From: Nocardioides xinjiangensis
Lineage (GTDB): Bacteria; Actinomycetota; Actinomycetes; Propionibacteriales; Nocardioidaceae
Direction of reading: 5' to 3'
DNA length: 64,000 nt
NCBI RefSeq assembly: GCF_017916455.1
Contig: NZ_JAFMSY010000005.1
Span: forward strand, 124,001-188,000
The notes under the pieces are model-generated. The model was not told the DNA's origin, did not search any database, and saw only the letters and a list, made by a program, of their open reading frames with translations. Position 1 is the stretch's first letter. Every line of letters starts with the position of its first letter. Shown piece after piece: positions 34,893-45,251 of the stretch. The translations under genes and the position numbers were made by a program.

Positions 34893-35901
34893 CCGCACTC
34901 CTCGTGGCGGGTCGCCCGACCGGGACGGGGGACAGCCGGCGGGCGAGGAGCTCGACCAGGCCATCCTGCGCAGCGCCCCGGCGTTCGACGCCTTCGAGGT
35001 GGCGGCCGAGACCGGCATGACGATCGAGCAGACCCGCCGGCTGTGGCGCGCGCTCGGCTTCCCCGAGCTGAGCGGTGAGAAGGCCTACACCGCGGCGGAC
35101 ATCGAGGCCGTCGCCACGCTGATGGGCTTCGTCGACGCCGGCGCGGTCGACTTCGACATGGCCGTGAACCTGACCCGCGGTGTGGGCCAGACGATGGCCC
35201 GGCTCGCCGACTGGGAGGTCTCCACGCTCGTCAGCCGGGTGGAGGAGCTCGAGGCCGGCGACGAGGCCACCGGCTCGCGCATCGGCTCGGCGCTGCGCCT
35301 CATCGAGGAGGTGAACCCGCCCTTCGAGCGGCTGCTCGTCTACGCCTGGCGTCGCCACCTGGCCGCAGCCGTCGGCCGGATCGAGGCGATGGGCGCCAAG
35401 GACGAGGACCTGCACACGATCGACGTGACCGTCGGGTTCGCCGACCTCGTCTCGTTCACCGCCTTGTCGAACACCCTCGACCGGGACGAGATCGGCGACC
35501 TCGTCGAGGTCTTCGAGAGCCGCTGCCAGGACGTGGTCGCCCGCTACGGGGGGCGGATCATCAAGAGCCTCGGCGACTCGGTGCTCTTCGTCACCCCCAC
35601 CGCCGAGGAGGCGGTCGGGGTCGCCGAGGGCATCATCAACGTCATCGGGCGCGACTCCAAGATGCCCGACGTGCGCCTCGGCCTGGCCAGCGGGCCGGTC
35701 ATCCAGCGCCTCGGCGACATCTTCGGCCCGCCGGTCAACATGGCGGCCCGGCTGACGCAGGTCGCACGCCGCAACCGGCTCATCGTCGACCAGAACACCG
35801 CCGACCTGCTGCCGGCCGAGGAGTGGGAGAACCGCCGCCTGCCCGCCCGTCCGGTCCGCGGCTTCGGGCTCGTGGAGCCGGTGGCCGTACGCCGTCGCTG
35901 A
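34882..35901 (+). CDS. Class III adenylyl cyclase with N-terminal helical regulatory domain
   Basis: A 339-residue protein. Residues about 20-165 are a helical domain like the autoinhibitory pH-sensing domain of mycobacterial Rv1264 (ILRSAPAFDAFEVAAETGMT, YTAADIEAVATLMGF). The cyclase homology domain starts near 178. All class III catalytic residues are present: metal Asp188 (VGFADLVSFT) and Asp232 (KSLGDSVLF), adenine-selecting Lys228 and Asp279, and transition-state Asn286/Arg290 (VNMAARL). A homodimeric, active, soluble adenylyl cyclase is expected. ATG 34882 is inside the preceding PH-domain gene, so expression is linked. Confidence 0.93.
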   Translation: MAPDRTPRGGSPDRDGGQPAGEELDQAILRSAPAFDAFEVAAETGMTIEQTRRLWRALGFPELSGEKAYTAADIEAVATLMGFVDAGAVDFDMAVNLTRGVGQTMARLADWEVSTLVSRVEELEAGDEATGSRIGSALRLIEEVNPPFERLLVYAWRRHLAAAVGRIEAMGAKDEDLHTIDVTVGFADLVSFTALSNTLDRDEIGDLVEVFESRCQDVVARYGGRIIKSLGDSVLFVTPTAEEAVGVAEGIINVIGRDSKMPDVRLGLASGPVIQRLGDIFGPPVNMAARLTQVARRNRLIVDQNTADLLPAEEWENRRLPARPVRGFGLVEPVAVRRR

Positions 35902-35925
35902 CCGGGCGCGGACCCGCGTGGGTCG

Positions 35926-36285
35926 TCAGGGGGCGATGACGAGCTCGGCGATGCGGTCGTCGACGAGCGTGAACCGGAAGCGCAGCTCGGCGACCTTACC
36001 GGGGAAGTCGCCCTCGATCCGGTTGACCGCCACCCAGCGGGTGTCGTCGACGCGCTCCGCGCCGACGAGCTCGGTCGTGTAGGTGTACTGCCCGCCGGCG
36101 TCGCGCAGGAAGTGACGGACCTCCTCGGTCCCGCGGTAGGTGTGCCCGTCGTCGACGACGACCGGTGGCGAGGTGGGGGAGGAGGAGAAGGCGCGGGCCG
36201 CGGCGTCCACCTGCCTGGCGGCGTGCGCGGCGAGGAAGGCCCGGATCGTGGGAGGCAGGGCGGCGTCGGGAGCGTTCGTGTCCAT
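35926..36285 (-). CDS. SnoaL/NTF2-like small protein
   Basis: A 119-residue single-domain alpha+beta protein. Helices around PTIRAFLAAHAARQVDAAAR lead to VVVDDGHTYRGTEEVRHFL, VAVNRIEGDFPG and FRFTLVDDRIAELVIAP, the strand pattern of polyketide-cyclase-like SnoaL domains. No catalytic assignment is possible. ATG 36285 is used; GTG 36294 is also open, and neither has a convincing ribosome binding site. It is divergent from the TipA-like MerR gene across about 80 bp and could be under its control. Confidence 0.8.
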   Translation of the reverse strand: MDTNAPDAALPPTIRAFLAAHAARQVDAAARAFSSSPTSPPVVVDDGHTYRGTEEVRHFLRDAGGQYTYTTELVGAERVDDTRWVAVNRIEGDFPGKVAELRFRFTLVDDRIAELVIAP

Positions 36286-36326
36286 GTCGGCCACCGTGCC
36301 GGTTCCGTGCGGGCGAGGGTCAAGCG

Positions 36327-36358
36327 TTGGACCCTCCCCCTGCGAGAGGGTGCACACT
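36327..36358 (+). promoter_or_regulatory. MerR/TipA-type promoter with dyad in an overlong spacer
   Basis: TTGGAC (36327-36332) and CACACT (36353-36358) are separated by 20 bp that hold the dyad ACCCTC-N9-GAGGGT (36331-36351). CACACT lies seven bases before ATG 36366. The layout is that of autoregulated TipA/BmrR-type MerR genes. Confidence 0.65.
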
Positions 36359-36365
36359 GCGGGGC

Positions 36366-37163
36366 ATGCTGGCGATCGGCGAGTTCTCCCGCTTGACCCA
36401 CCTGAGCATCCGGACCCTGCGTCGCTACCACGAGGCCGGCCTGCTGGTCCCGGCGACCGTCGACCCCGCGACCGGCTACCGCTCCTACGGCGCGGACCAG
36501 ATCCCGACCGCACAGGTGATCCACCGCCTCCGCGACCTCGACGTGCCGCTCGCGGACGTGCGACGCATCCTCGAGGCGCCGGACCCGGCCGCCCGCGGCG
36601 CCCTCGTGGCCGAGCACCTCCGCCGGCTGGAGGCCGAGCTGGAGCGGACCCGGGGAGCCGTCGCCTCGCTCCGCCGGCTCCTCGCCCCCGACCCGGCGCC
36701 CGTGCACGTGGAGGTGCGCGCGGTCCCGGCCACCACCGTGGCCGCCGTGGAGGGTGACGTCGGCGTCGACGACGTCCTCGCGTGGTACGCCGGCGCGATG
36801 GCCGAGCTCGACGCGGTCGTCGAGGACGGCGACGGCGCGCCCGGGGGGCTGTACGACAACGCCCTGTTCGAGGAGGGCCGCGGGCACGTGCTCGTCCACC
36901 GCCCGACCGCGCGCCCGCCGCGCCGCGGCCGGGTGCACCCGGTGACGCTGCCGGCCGTCGAGCTCGCCGTCGCCACCCACACCGGCCCCCACGACGACAT
37001 CGACGTCACCTACGGCGAGGTCGGTGCCTGGGTGGTCGCGAACGCCCTGGCGGTGGCCGGACCGGTGCGGGAGACCTACCTCGTCGGTCCGCGCGACACC
37101 GCCGACCCGGCGGCCTGGCGCACCGAGATCGGGTGGCCGGTCTTCGGCGTGGGCGAGCGCTGA
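36366..37163 (+). CDS. MerR-family regulator with GyrI-like ligand-binding domain
   Basis: A 265-residue regulator. The N-terminal helix-turn-helix is LAIGEFSRLTHLSIRTLRRY with YRSYGADQIPTAQVIHRL. A coiled dimerisation helix spans about 80-110. The C-terminal effector domain has HTGPHDDIDVTYGEVGAWV and GPRDTADPAAWRTEIGWPVF, typical of GyrI-like multidrug-binding domains as in BmrR/TipA. It probably senses lipophilic or cationic compounds and activates its own gene. It starts at ATG 36366, leaderless after CACACT. No efflux pump lies next to it. Confidence 0.92.
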   Translation: MLAIGEFSRLTHLSIRTLRRYHEAGLLVPATVDPATGYRSYGADQIPTAQVIHRLRDLDVPLADVRRILEAPDPAARGALVAEHLRRLEAELERTRGAVASLRRLLAPDPAPVHVEVRAVPATTVAAVEGDVGVDDVLAWYAGAMAELDAVVEDGDGAPGGLYDNALFEEGRGHVLVHRPTARPPRRGRVHPVTLPAVELAVATHTGPHDDIDVTYGEVGAWVVANALAVAGPVRETYLVGPRDTADPAAWRTEIGWPVFGVGER

Positions 37164-37221
37164 GGGCCCGCCCCCGGGCGACGCACGGGAGCGCGGGCCA
37201 CGACAGCGAGGCACGGTGGCG

Positions 37222-37237
37222 AGTGGACCAGACCACT
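37222..37237. promoter_or_regulatory. DasR/NagR-like (GntR, HutC type) operator candidate
   Basis: AGTGGACCAGACCACT differs from the dre-type consensus A(C/G)TGGTCTAGACCA(G/C)T at two central positions. It is a near palindrome, centred about 65 bp upstream of the start of the orphan winged-helix gene. Confidence 0.45.
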
Positions 37238-37293
37238 TGCCGTTTCTCGTCGAAAGGCCCACCGGTGGGGCCGGTCGTCCCTACCTTCGGCGC

Positions 37294-37608
37294 GTGTTGG
37301 CTGTGCAAGACGTGCGACTGGACCCGACCGCGCGGCGGGTCTGGCGCGGCGACCGCGAGATCAGGCTCTCCCGCAAGGAGTTCCAGCTCCTGCACGCCCT
37401 GATGGCGCGCCCGGGCGACATCGTCACGCGCGGCGAGCTCATGGCCGACGTCTGGGAGGCGTCGTTCTACACCAGCTCCAAGACCATCGACGTGCACCTG
37501 GGCTGGTTGCGCCGCAAGCTCGGGGACGACCCCCGCCGGCCCACGCTGATCACCACCCACCGTGGGCGCGGGCTGCGCTTCGAGACCGCCGGCACCGCCG
37601 CCGGCTGA
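37294..37608 (+). CDS. Orphan OmpR/PhoB-type winged-helix DNA-binding protein without receiver domain
   Basis: A 104-residue protein consisting only of an OmpR-type effector domain: VRLDPTARRVWRGDREIRLS, KEFQLLHALMARPGDIVTRG, VWEASFYTSSKTIDVHLGWL and ITTHRGRGLRFE. No receiver, membrane span or partner kinase is present. The start GTG 37294 follows TACCTT (37282-37287) by six bases; the open frame runs further upstream, but without support. It lies immediately upstream of purK and in the same direction. Its signal input is unknown; regulation by dimerisation or abundance is possible. Confidence 0.85.
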   Translation: MLAVQDVRLDPTARRVWRGDREIRLSRKEFQLLHALMARPGDIVTRGELMADVWEASFYTSSKTIDVHLGWLRRKLGDDPRRPTLITTHRGRGLRFETAGTAAG

Positions 37609-37652
37609 GCCCTCGCCCGGTCTGGCGACCCCGGGTCGATAGGCTCCCCGTC

Positions 37653-38819
37653 GTGTCCTCGACCGTGCACCGTGCTCCCACGCTCGCCGTCATCGGGGGC
37701 GGCCAGCTGGCCCGGATGATGGCCCAGCCCGCGATCGCGCTCGGGCTCCCGCTGCGCCTGCTCGCCGAGGCCGAGGGCGTCTCCGCCGCGCAGGTGATCC
37801 CCGACCAGGTCGTCGGCGACCACACCGACCTCGCGACGCTGCGGCGGGTGACCGAGGGCGCCAGCGTGGTCACCTTCGACCACGAGCACGTGCCGACCGA
37901 GCACCTGCACGCCCTGGCCGCAGACGGGCTGGCCGTGCGCCCCGGGCCCGACGCGCTCGTCCACGCGCAGGACAAGGCCGTGATGCGCCGTCGCCTCGCC
38001 GAGCTCGGCGTGCCGTGCCCGCGCAACGCGGTGGTCGCCTCGTCGGCCGACGTCGAGTCGTTCGGGCTGCCGTGCGTGCTCAAGACGACGCGGGGCGGCT
38101 ACGACGGCAAGGGGGTGTGGGTCGTGCGCGCCCTCGACGAGGCGCAGGCGGCCTTCGACGCCGCTGCGGCGGCCGGCGTGGAGGTGCTGGCCGAGGAGCT
38201 CGTGGACTTCCGTCGCGAGCTCTCCGCCCTCGTCGCCCGCGCCCCCAGCGGCCAGGCCGCGGCGTACCCGGTCGTCGCCTCGACCCAGCTCGACGGCATC
38301 TGCCACGAGGTCGTCGCGCCCGCTCCGGACCTCTCGCCCGCGCTGGCGGGGCACGCGCAGGAGATCGCGCTCCGCATCGCCGGCGCGCTCGACGTCACCG
38401 GCATCCTCGCCGTCGAGCTCTTCGAGACCACCGACGGCCGGATCCTGGTCAACGAGCTGGCCATGCGCCCGCACAACACCGGCCACTGGTCCCAGGACGG
38501 TGCCGTGACGTCGCAGTTCGAGAACCACCTGCGCGCCGTCATGGACCTCCCGCTCGGGTCGCCGGCTCCGCGTGCTCGCTGGACCGTGATGGTCAACATC
38601 CTGGGCGGACCGGCCGACACCGGCCGGCTCTACGACGGCCTGCCGCACGCCATGGCGCGCGACCCCCGGCTGCGGGTGCACTTCTACGGCAAGGACCTCC
38701 GTCCCGGGCGCAAGGTCGGCCACGTCAACGCCTACGGCGACGACCTCGAGGACTGCCTCGAGCGCGCCCGGCACGCCGCCGCGTGGTTCCGCGGCGACCT
38801 CGGCGACGAGAGCGAGTGA
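37653..38819 (+). CDS. purK: N5-carboxyaminoimidazole ribonucleotide synthase
   Basis: A 388-residue ATP-grasp enzyme of de novo purine synthesis that carboxylates AIR to N5-CAIR. Landmarks are [48 protein letters not shown] (ATP loop) and [20 protein letters not shown] followed by [18 protein letters not shown] 37653 follows TAGGCT by seven bases (leaderless). purE begins eight bases after its stop. Confidence 0.96.
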   Translation: MSSTVHRAPTLAVIGGGQLARMMAQPAIALGLPLRLLAEAEGVSAAQVIPDQVVGDHTDLATLRRVTEGASVVTFDHEHVPTEHLHALAADGLAVRPGPDALVHAQDKAVMRRRLAELGVPCPRNAVVASSADVESFGLPCVLKTTRGGYDGKGVWVVRALDEAQAAFDAAAAAGVEVLAEELVDFRRELSALVARAPSGQAAAYPVVASTQLDGICHEVVAPAPDLSPALAGHAQEIALRIAGALDVTGILAVELFETTDGRILVNELAMRPHNTGHWSQDGAVTSQFENHLRAVMDLPLGSPAPRARWTVMVNILGGPADTGRLYDGLPHAMARDPRLRVHFYGKDLRPGRKVGHVNAYGDDLEDCLERARHAAAWFRGDLGDESE

Positions 38820-38827
38820 GGGACACG

Positions 38828-39385
38828 ATGAGCCAGACGCAGCAGCCGGACGGAGCCCAGGACGGGGCGCAGGACGGGGCGCAGGTCGGGATCGTGATGG
38901 GCTCGGACTCCGACTGGCCGGTCATGCAGGCCGCCGGCGAGGCCCTCACCGAGCTCGGCGTCGCCTGGGAGGCCGACGTGGTCTCCGCGCACCGGATGCC
39001 CACCGAGATGATCGAGTGGGGTCAGCAGGCGCACACGCGGGGCCTGTCGGTCGTGATCGCCGGTGCCGGGGGCGCGGCGCACCTGCCCGGCATGCTTGCC
39101 GCGGTCACGCCCCTGCCGGTCATCGGGGTGCCGGTGCCGTTGAAGTACCTCGACGGGATGGACTCGCTGCTCTCCATCGTGCAGATGCCCGCGGGCATCC
39201 CGGTCGCGACCGTCGCCATCGGCAACGCCCGGAACGCCGGCCTGCTCGCCGCGCGGATCCTCGCCACCAGCGATCCGGGGCTCCGGCAGCGGCTGCTCGA
39301 CCACCAGGCGGCGCTGGCCGAGACCGCGCACGCCAAGGGCGAGGCCGTCCGGGAGGCCGCGCGGCCCAGGAAGCTCGGCTTCTGA
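38828..39385 (+). CDS. purE: N5-carboxyaminoimidazole ribonucleotide mutase
   Basis: A 185-residue class I PurE that converts N5-CAIR to CAIR. Motifs are [38 protein letters not shown] and [20 protein letters not shown] with the catalytic His region. The N-terminus has a short Gly-Ala-Gln-Asp repeat from a duplicated 12-bp unit (38858-38881). ATG 38828 has GAGGG upstream. The stop overlaps the CTG proposed as start of the next gene. Confidence 0.96.
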   Translation: MSQTQQPDGAQDGAQDGAQVGIVMGSDSDWPVMQAAGEALTELGVAWEADVVSAHRMPTEMIEWGQQAHTRGLSVVIAGAGGAAHLPGMLAAVTPLPVIGVPVPLKYLDGMDSLLSIVQMPAGIPVATVAIGNARNAGLLAARILATSDPGLRQRLLDHQAALAETAHAKGEAVREAARPRKLGF

Positions 39386-40614
39386 ACCAGGGGCCGGCGC
39401 CGGACCGCCTCGTCGGGATCGACGTGGCGCGGTGCCTGGCCCTGCTGGGCATGGCGGCCACGCACGTCCTGAAGCCCCGGGACGCCGACGGCTCCCTGTC
39501 TGTCGCGCAGTGGCTGGCGGGCGGGCGCGCGTCGGCCCTCTTCGCCGTCCTCGCCGGCGTCAGCATCGCCCTGGTGACGGGCCGGGGACGGCCGCTCAGC
39601 GGGAAGGCGCGCGCCAAGGCCACCGTGGCGCTGGCGGTGCGGGCCGTGCTGGTCGCCGGCGTCGGGCTGCTGCTCGCCGGCCTCGACTCGGGGATCGCCG
39701 TGATCCTCACCTACTACGGCGTGCTCTTCGTGCTGGCGCTGCCGTTCCTCGGCCTCAGCGCCCCACTCCTCGGGGCCCTCGCCGCCGGCTGGGTGGTCAT
39801 CGCGCCGGTGGTGTCCCAGCTCGTGCGGCCGCACCTGCCGGCGCGCGGGTTCGACAGCCCCTCACCGGAGCAGGTCGTCGACGACCCGGCCGGGCTGCTC
39901 GCCGAGCTCACCTTCACCGGCTACTACCCGGCGGTGCCGTGGCTCGCCTACGTCCTGGCCGGCATGGCGATCGGCCGCCTGGACCTCTCCTCGCGCCGGC
40001 TGGTCGCCGTGCTCGCCGTCGGGGGCGCGGCCCTCGCCGTGCTGGCCACCGGGGCGTCGCGGTGGTCCACCGCGCGACCGGCGGTGCGGGAGGCGCTGAT
40101 GACGGACCCGCCGGCACGCGACGACGGCGCCGGAGCCCTCCTGGACCGCATCGGCGAGGGCCTGTACGGCACGACGCCGGCAGGCGGGGCGTGGGAGTGG
40201 CTGCTGGTCGTGGCCCCGCACTCCGCCACCCCGTTCGACCTGGCGCACACCATCGGCGCGGCGTTCCTCGTCATCGGCACCGCCTTGGTGGTCGTGGAGT
40301 CGCTCGGACCGCTCGCCCGGCGCAGCGCGGCCCTCTTCTTCGGTGCCGGGACGATGACCCTCACCCTCTACGCCGTCCACGTCGCGGCCCGCGCGCCCGA
40401 CGTGCTCCCCGACGACCTGCGCGACAGCTACCTCTTCCACGTGCTGCTCCTCCTCGGTCTCGGCCTGGTGGTGAGCGGCCTGGGCCGCCGCGGACCGCTG
40501 GAGGGCGCTGTCGGGGCGGTCTCCCGGCTCGCCGCCGGCCGGGCGGTCGCGAGGCGCCCGGACGGCGAGCGGTCCGGCGGCGAGGGGCCCGGCGGGCCTA
40601 GGGTCGGCGCGTGA
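39382..40614 (+). CDS. Polytopic membrane protein, DUF1624/heparan-glucosaminide acetyltransferase-like
   Basis: About 410 residues with some ten hydrophobic spans. The N-terminus [20 protein letters not shown] is the conserved first span of this acyltransferase superfamily. Later segments include [33 protein letters not shown] and [20 protein letters not shown]. It probably acylates a sugar or other acceptor across the membrane, substrate unknown. Start: the only codon that retains the conserved R-x2-G-x-D is CTG 39382, overlapping the purE stop as CTGA. GTG 39424 would cut into the motif. Its own stop overlaps the next gene as GTGA. Confidence 0.87.
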   Translation: MNQGPAPDRLVGIDVARCLALLGMAATHVLKPRDADGSLSVAQWLAGGRASALFAVLAGVSIALVTGRGRPLSGKARAKATVALAVRAVLVAGVGLLLAGLDSGIAVILTYYGVLFVLALPFLGLSAPLLGALAAGWVVIAPVVSQLVRPHLPARGFDSPSPEQVVDDPAGLLAELTFTGYYPAVPWLAYVLAGMAIGRLDLSSRRLVAVLAVGGAALAVLATGASRWSTARPAVREALMTDPPARDDGAGALLDRIGEGLYGTTPAGGAWEWLLVVAPHSATPFDLAHTIGAAFLVIGTALVVVESLGPLARRSAALFFGAGTMTLTLYAVHVAARAPDVLPDDLRDSYLFHVLLLLGLGLVVSGLGRRGPLEGAVGAVSRLAAGRAVARRPDGERSGGEGPGGPRVGA

Positions 40615-41603
40615 CGACACGATGGGGCATCGCGGGCACCGGCGGCATGGCGGAGGCCTTCCTCGCCGACTTCGAGCACGTCCCCTCCGCGGAGGTGGTC
40701 GCCATCGGCAGCCGCAGCCGGGCGCGGGCGGGGCAGCTCGCCGACCGCTGGGGCGCCACCGGCATGACCAACGGTGAGCTCGTCGCCGCCGACCTCGACG
40801 TGCTCTACGTGGCCACCCCGCACGCGCAGCACCGCGACATCGCCCTGGCAGCGATCGGCAACGGCATCCCGGTGCTCGTGGAGAAGTCATTCACCGTGAC
40901 GCTGGCCGGCGCGGAGCAGGTCGTGGCGGCCGCCCGCGAGTCGGCGGTCTTCTGCATGGAGGCGATGTGGACCCGCCTGCTCCCGGCCGTCCTCCGCGCC
41001 CGCGAGCTCGTCGCCGCCGGTGAGATCGGCGAGGTCGTCGCCGTGCACGCCGACCTCGGCGCCCACCGCCCCTACGAGCCCGGCCACCGGCTCTTCGACC
41101 CCGCCCTCGGCGGCGGCGCGGTGCTCGACCTCGGCGTCTACGTGATCTCGCTGGCCCAGCACTTCCTCGGCGCCCCGGACCGGGTGCGGGCCACCGGCAC
41201 GCTGTTCCCCAACGGCGCCGACGCGACCGCCTCGATCTCGCTGGCCTACGACGACGGCCGCGGTGCCACGCTCGCCACGTCGCTCACCGCGCAGACGGGG
41301 TGCCACGCGGTCCTGGTCGGGACGAGCGGCTCGATCGAGATCGGCCCGCCGTTCCACCACCCCGACCGGCTCGTCGTGCGCCGCGCCGGTCAGGCCGCCG
41401 AGGAGCTGGTCGTCCCTCGCACCGGACGCGGCTACGCCCACGAGATCCGCCACGTCGAGGAGTGCCTGCGCGACGGGCTCCTCGAGAGCCCGGTGGTGCC
41501 CCTCGACGACACGCTCGCCGTGCAGCGGGTGATGGACGAGGCCCTGGCGCAGCTCGGCGGCGTCGCGCCGGTCGAGGGCGCCGTGGCGGGCATCTCCGCC
41601 TGA
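40611..41603 (+). CDS. Gfo/Idh/MocA-family oxidoreductase
   Basis: A 330-residue NAD(P)-dependent dehydrogenase. The Rossmann start is RWGIAGTGGMAEAFLADF. The dinucleotide/substrate region reads VLYVATPHAQH and VEKSFTVTLAGAEQ (the EKP-like motif has Ser for Pro). MEAMWTRLLPAV and GGGAVLDLGVYVISLAQHFL follow, with candidate catalytic residues. It resembles trans-1,2-dihydrobenzene-1,2-diol or sugar dehydrogenases; the substrate is undetermined. GTG 40611 is both in a GTGA overlap with the preceding gene and six bases after TAGGGT, so it may have its own leaderless promoter inside the upstream gene. Confidence 0.92.
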   Translation: MTTRWGIAGTGGMAEAFLADFEHVPSAEVVAIGSRSRARAGQLADRWGATGMTNGELVAADLDVLYVATPHAQHRDIALAAIGNGIPVLVEKSFTVTLAGAEQVVAAARESAVFCMEAMWTRLLPAVLRARELVAAGEIGEVVAVHADLGAHRPYEPGHRLFDPALGGGAVLDLGVYVISLAQHFLGAPDRVRATGTLFPNGADATASISLAYDDGRGATLATSLTAQTGCHAVLVGTSGSIEIGPPFHHPDRLVVRRAGQAAEELVVPRTGRGYAHEIRHVEECLRDGLLESPVVPLDDTLAVQRVMDEALAQLGGVAPVEGAVAGISA

Positions 41604-41640
41604 GGTCGGCGGGCGAGGCGGTCGTGGACCGCCTCGTCCC

Positions 41641-42069
41641 TCACTCGGCGACGCGGCCGCGCAGCGACTTGGTGCGGCTGCGCAGCTTCTTCTCCTGCAG
41701 CCGCCGCTCCTTCGCGCCCCGGCTCGGCCTGGTGGGGCGCCGCGGCGGCGGTGGCGGCGCGAGGGCGTCGCGCAGCAGGCCGGCGAGCCGCTCCCGCGCC
41801 GCGACGCGGTTGCGGTGCTGGGAGCGGTGCTCCGAGGCGGCGACCGCGACCACCCCGCCGGGCCACCGGCGCAGGGCGCGCGCCCGCTGCGCCGGCGTGA
41901 GGCTGCTCGCCGACCGGACGTCGTACTCCAGCTCGACGCGGCTGTCGGTGGTGTTGACCGACTGGCCGCCGGGGCCGGGTGAGCGGGAGAACCGCTCGAC
42001 CAGCTCGGCCGCCGGCACGACGAGGCCCTCGGGCAGCCCCGGGCCCGGCGGGACGTGGAGGTCGCGCAT
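41641..42069 (-). CDS. arfB: Alternative ribosome-rescue peptidyl-tRNA hydrolase (ArfB/YaeJ)
   Basis: A 142-residue release-factor-like protein. The catalytic GGQ is in SRSPGPGGQSVNTTDSRVEL. After the compact domain comes a basic tail (RRPTRPSRGAKERRLQEKKL and RTKSLRGRVAE) that in ArfB enters the empty mRNA channel of stalled ribosomes. Both features support ribosome rescue. ATG 42069 is chosen over 42081 because TTGAAT lies six bases upstream. Confidence 0.93.
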   Translation of the reverse strand: MRDLHVPPGPGLPEGLVVPAAELVERFSRSPGPGGQSVNTTDSRVELEYDVRSASSLTPAQRARALRRWPGGVVAVAASEHRSQHRNRVAARERLAGLLRDALAPPPPPRRPTRPSRGAKERRLQEKKLRSRTKSLRGRVAE

Positions 42070-42142
42070 CCGTCCATTCAACCGTGCTCGGCCGAGCCCG
42101 AGGCTCGGACGGGGGTGTCGGGGCCCGCGACGGCCTGCCTAG

Positions 42143-43498
<1,356 letters not shown>

Positions 43499-43509
43499 GG
43501 CGCCCCCGG

Positions 43510-43959
43510 TCACCGGCCCCGTCTGCGCCACTCGATCGCGGGGCAGGTGTCCATCACCATCGGGACGCCGGCGGCCACCGTGCGCTCGAACGCCGCCTCG
43601 TCGACCACGCCGAGCTGGAACCACACGCCGCCGGCGCCGATGCGGACCGCCTCGTCGGCGAACTCGCCGGCAGCCGAGGAGCGCCGGAAGACGTCGACGA
43701 CGTCGACGGGGAACGGCACGTCGGCGAGGGTGGCGTAGCCCTGCTCCCCGAGCACCGGCTCGGCACCGGGGTCGGCGAACTGCGGGTGCACCGGGACGAT
43801 CCGCTTGCCGCGCTGCTGGAGCAGGGCGGCGATGGAGTACGCCGTGCGCGACGGGTCGCCCGACAGGCCGACCACCGCCCAGGTGGCGGCCTCGTCGAGC
43901 ATCCGGTCGACGGTCTCGGGATCCTGCCAGCGATGGCGCGCGGCGCTCGACGTGGTCAT
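43510..43959 (-). CDS. CoA-binding (YccU-type Rossmann) protein
   Basis: A 149-residue single-domain protein. The Rossmann core AVVGLSGDPSRTAYSIAALL is followed by RIVPVHPQFADPGAEPVLGE, VDVVDVFRRSSAAGEFADEA, GGVWFQLGVVDEAAFER and MDTCPAIEW, the CoA_binding_2 pattern. Ligand binding is likely; the biochemical role is not known. ATG 43959 lies six bases after TACGGT (43971-43966), which fixes the start against the longer frame. Confidence 0.9.
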   Translation of the reverse strand: MTTSSAARHRWQDPETVDRMLDEAATWAVVGLSGDPSRTAYSIAALLQQRGKRIVPVHPQFADPGAEPVLGEQGYATLADVPFPVDVVDVFRRSSAAGEFADEAVRIGAGGVWFQLGVVDEAAFERTVAAGVPMVMDTCPAIEWRRRGR

Positions 43960-44012
43960 GACCACACCGTAGACGGCTGCTCCAGAAAGCATGGACGTCC
44001 TACAATTCGGCC

Positions 44013-45185
44013 ATGAGCGAGTTCCCGTTGTACGCCCTCTCCGAGGAGCACCAGGCCATCCGGGAGGCCGTCCGCGCGGTCGCCGACGCCAAGATCGCGC
44101 CGTACGCCGCGGCGGTCGACGAGGAGGCGCGCTACCCGCACGAGGCGGCCGAGGCGCTGCTGGCCTCCGACTTCCACGCACCCCACGTGCCGGAGGAGTA
44201 CGGCGGCGCCGGTGCCGACGCGCTCGCCACGGTGCTGGTGATCGAGGAGGTCGCGCGCGCGTGCGTCTCGTCCTCGCTGATCCCCGCCGTCAACAAGCTC
44301 GGCTCGCTGCCGGTGCAGATCGCGGGCTCCGAGGAGCTCAAGAAGCGCTACCTGGGAGCGCTCGCTCGCGGCGAGGGCGGGTTCTCCTACTGCCTCTCCG
44401 AGCCCGAGGCCGGCTCCGACGCCGGCGGGATGAGGACCCGCGCCGTGCGCGACGGCGACGAGTGGGTCATCGACGGCGTGAAGCGCTGGATCACCAACGC
44501 CGGCGAGTCGGAGTTCTACACCGTCATGGCGGTCACCGACGCCGAGAAGAAGACCCGCGGCGGCATCTCCGCCTTCGTCGTGGAGAAGTCGGACCCGGGC
44601 GTCTCCTTCGGCGCGCCGGAGAAGAAGCTCGGCATCAAGGGGTCCCCGACCCGCGAGGTCTACCTCGACAGGGTCCGCGTCCCCGCGGACCGGATGATCG
44701 GGGAGGAGGGGACCGGCTTCGCCACGGCCATGAGGACCCTCGACCACACCCGGGTCACGATCGCCGCCCAGGCCGTCGGTGTCGCGCAGGGAGCGCTCGA
44801 CCACGCGCTGGGCTACGCCAGGGAGCGCCAGCAGTTCGGCAGGCCGATCGCCGACTTCCAGGGCCTGCAGTTCATGCTCGCCGACATGGGCATGAAGGTG
44901 GAGGCCGCGCGGCAGATGACCTACGCCGCCGCCGGCCGCTCCGAGCGCGGCGACGACGACCTCACGTTCTTCGGGGCCGCGGCCAAGTGCTTCGCCTCCG
45001 ACGTCGCGATGGAGGTCACCGTCAACGCCGTGCAGGTGCTCGGCGGCTACGGCTACACCCGCGACTACCCCGTGGAGCGGATGATGCGCGACGCCAAGAT
45101 CACCCAGATCTACGAGGGCACCAACCAGGTCCAGCGCATCGTGATGGCCCGCCAGCTGCTGGCGGGCGTGCAGTCCGAGCTCTGA
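44013..45185 (+). CDS. fadE25: Acyl-CoA dehydrogenase (FadE25-like)
   Basis: A 390-residue FAD acyl-CoA dehydrogenase. Motifs are [71 protein letters not shown] and [16 protein letters not shown]. In M. tuberculosis FadE25 is encoded next to purE/purK; here these genes are about 5 kb apart. ATG 44013 sits six bases after TACAAT (44001-44006), the best -10 in this part of the window. Monocistronic. Confidence 0.95.
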   Translation: MSEFPLYALSEEHQAIREAVRAVADAKIAPYAAAVDEEARYPHEAAEALLASDFHAPHVPEEYGGAGADALATVLVIEEVARACVSSSLIPAVNKLGSLPVQIAGSEELKKRYLGALARGEGGFSYCLSEPEAGSDAGGMRTRAVRDGDEWVIDGVKRWITNAGESEFYTVMAVTDAEKKTRGGISAFVVEKSDPGVSFGAPEKKLGIKGSPTREVYLDRVRVPADRMIGEEGTGFATAMRTLDHTRVTIAAQAVGVAQGALDHALGYARERQQFGRPIADFQGLQFMLADMGMKVEAARQMTYAAAGRSERGDDDLTFFGAAAKCFASDVAMEVTVNAVQVLGGYGYTRDYPVERMMRDAKITQIYEGTNQVQRIVMARQLLAGVQSEL

Positions 45186-45251
45186 AAGGGCCCGCCGGGT
45201 GACGGGTCGACCGGCCGATCCTCACCACCGCCGCGTCGGCATACTGGGCGC

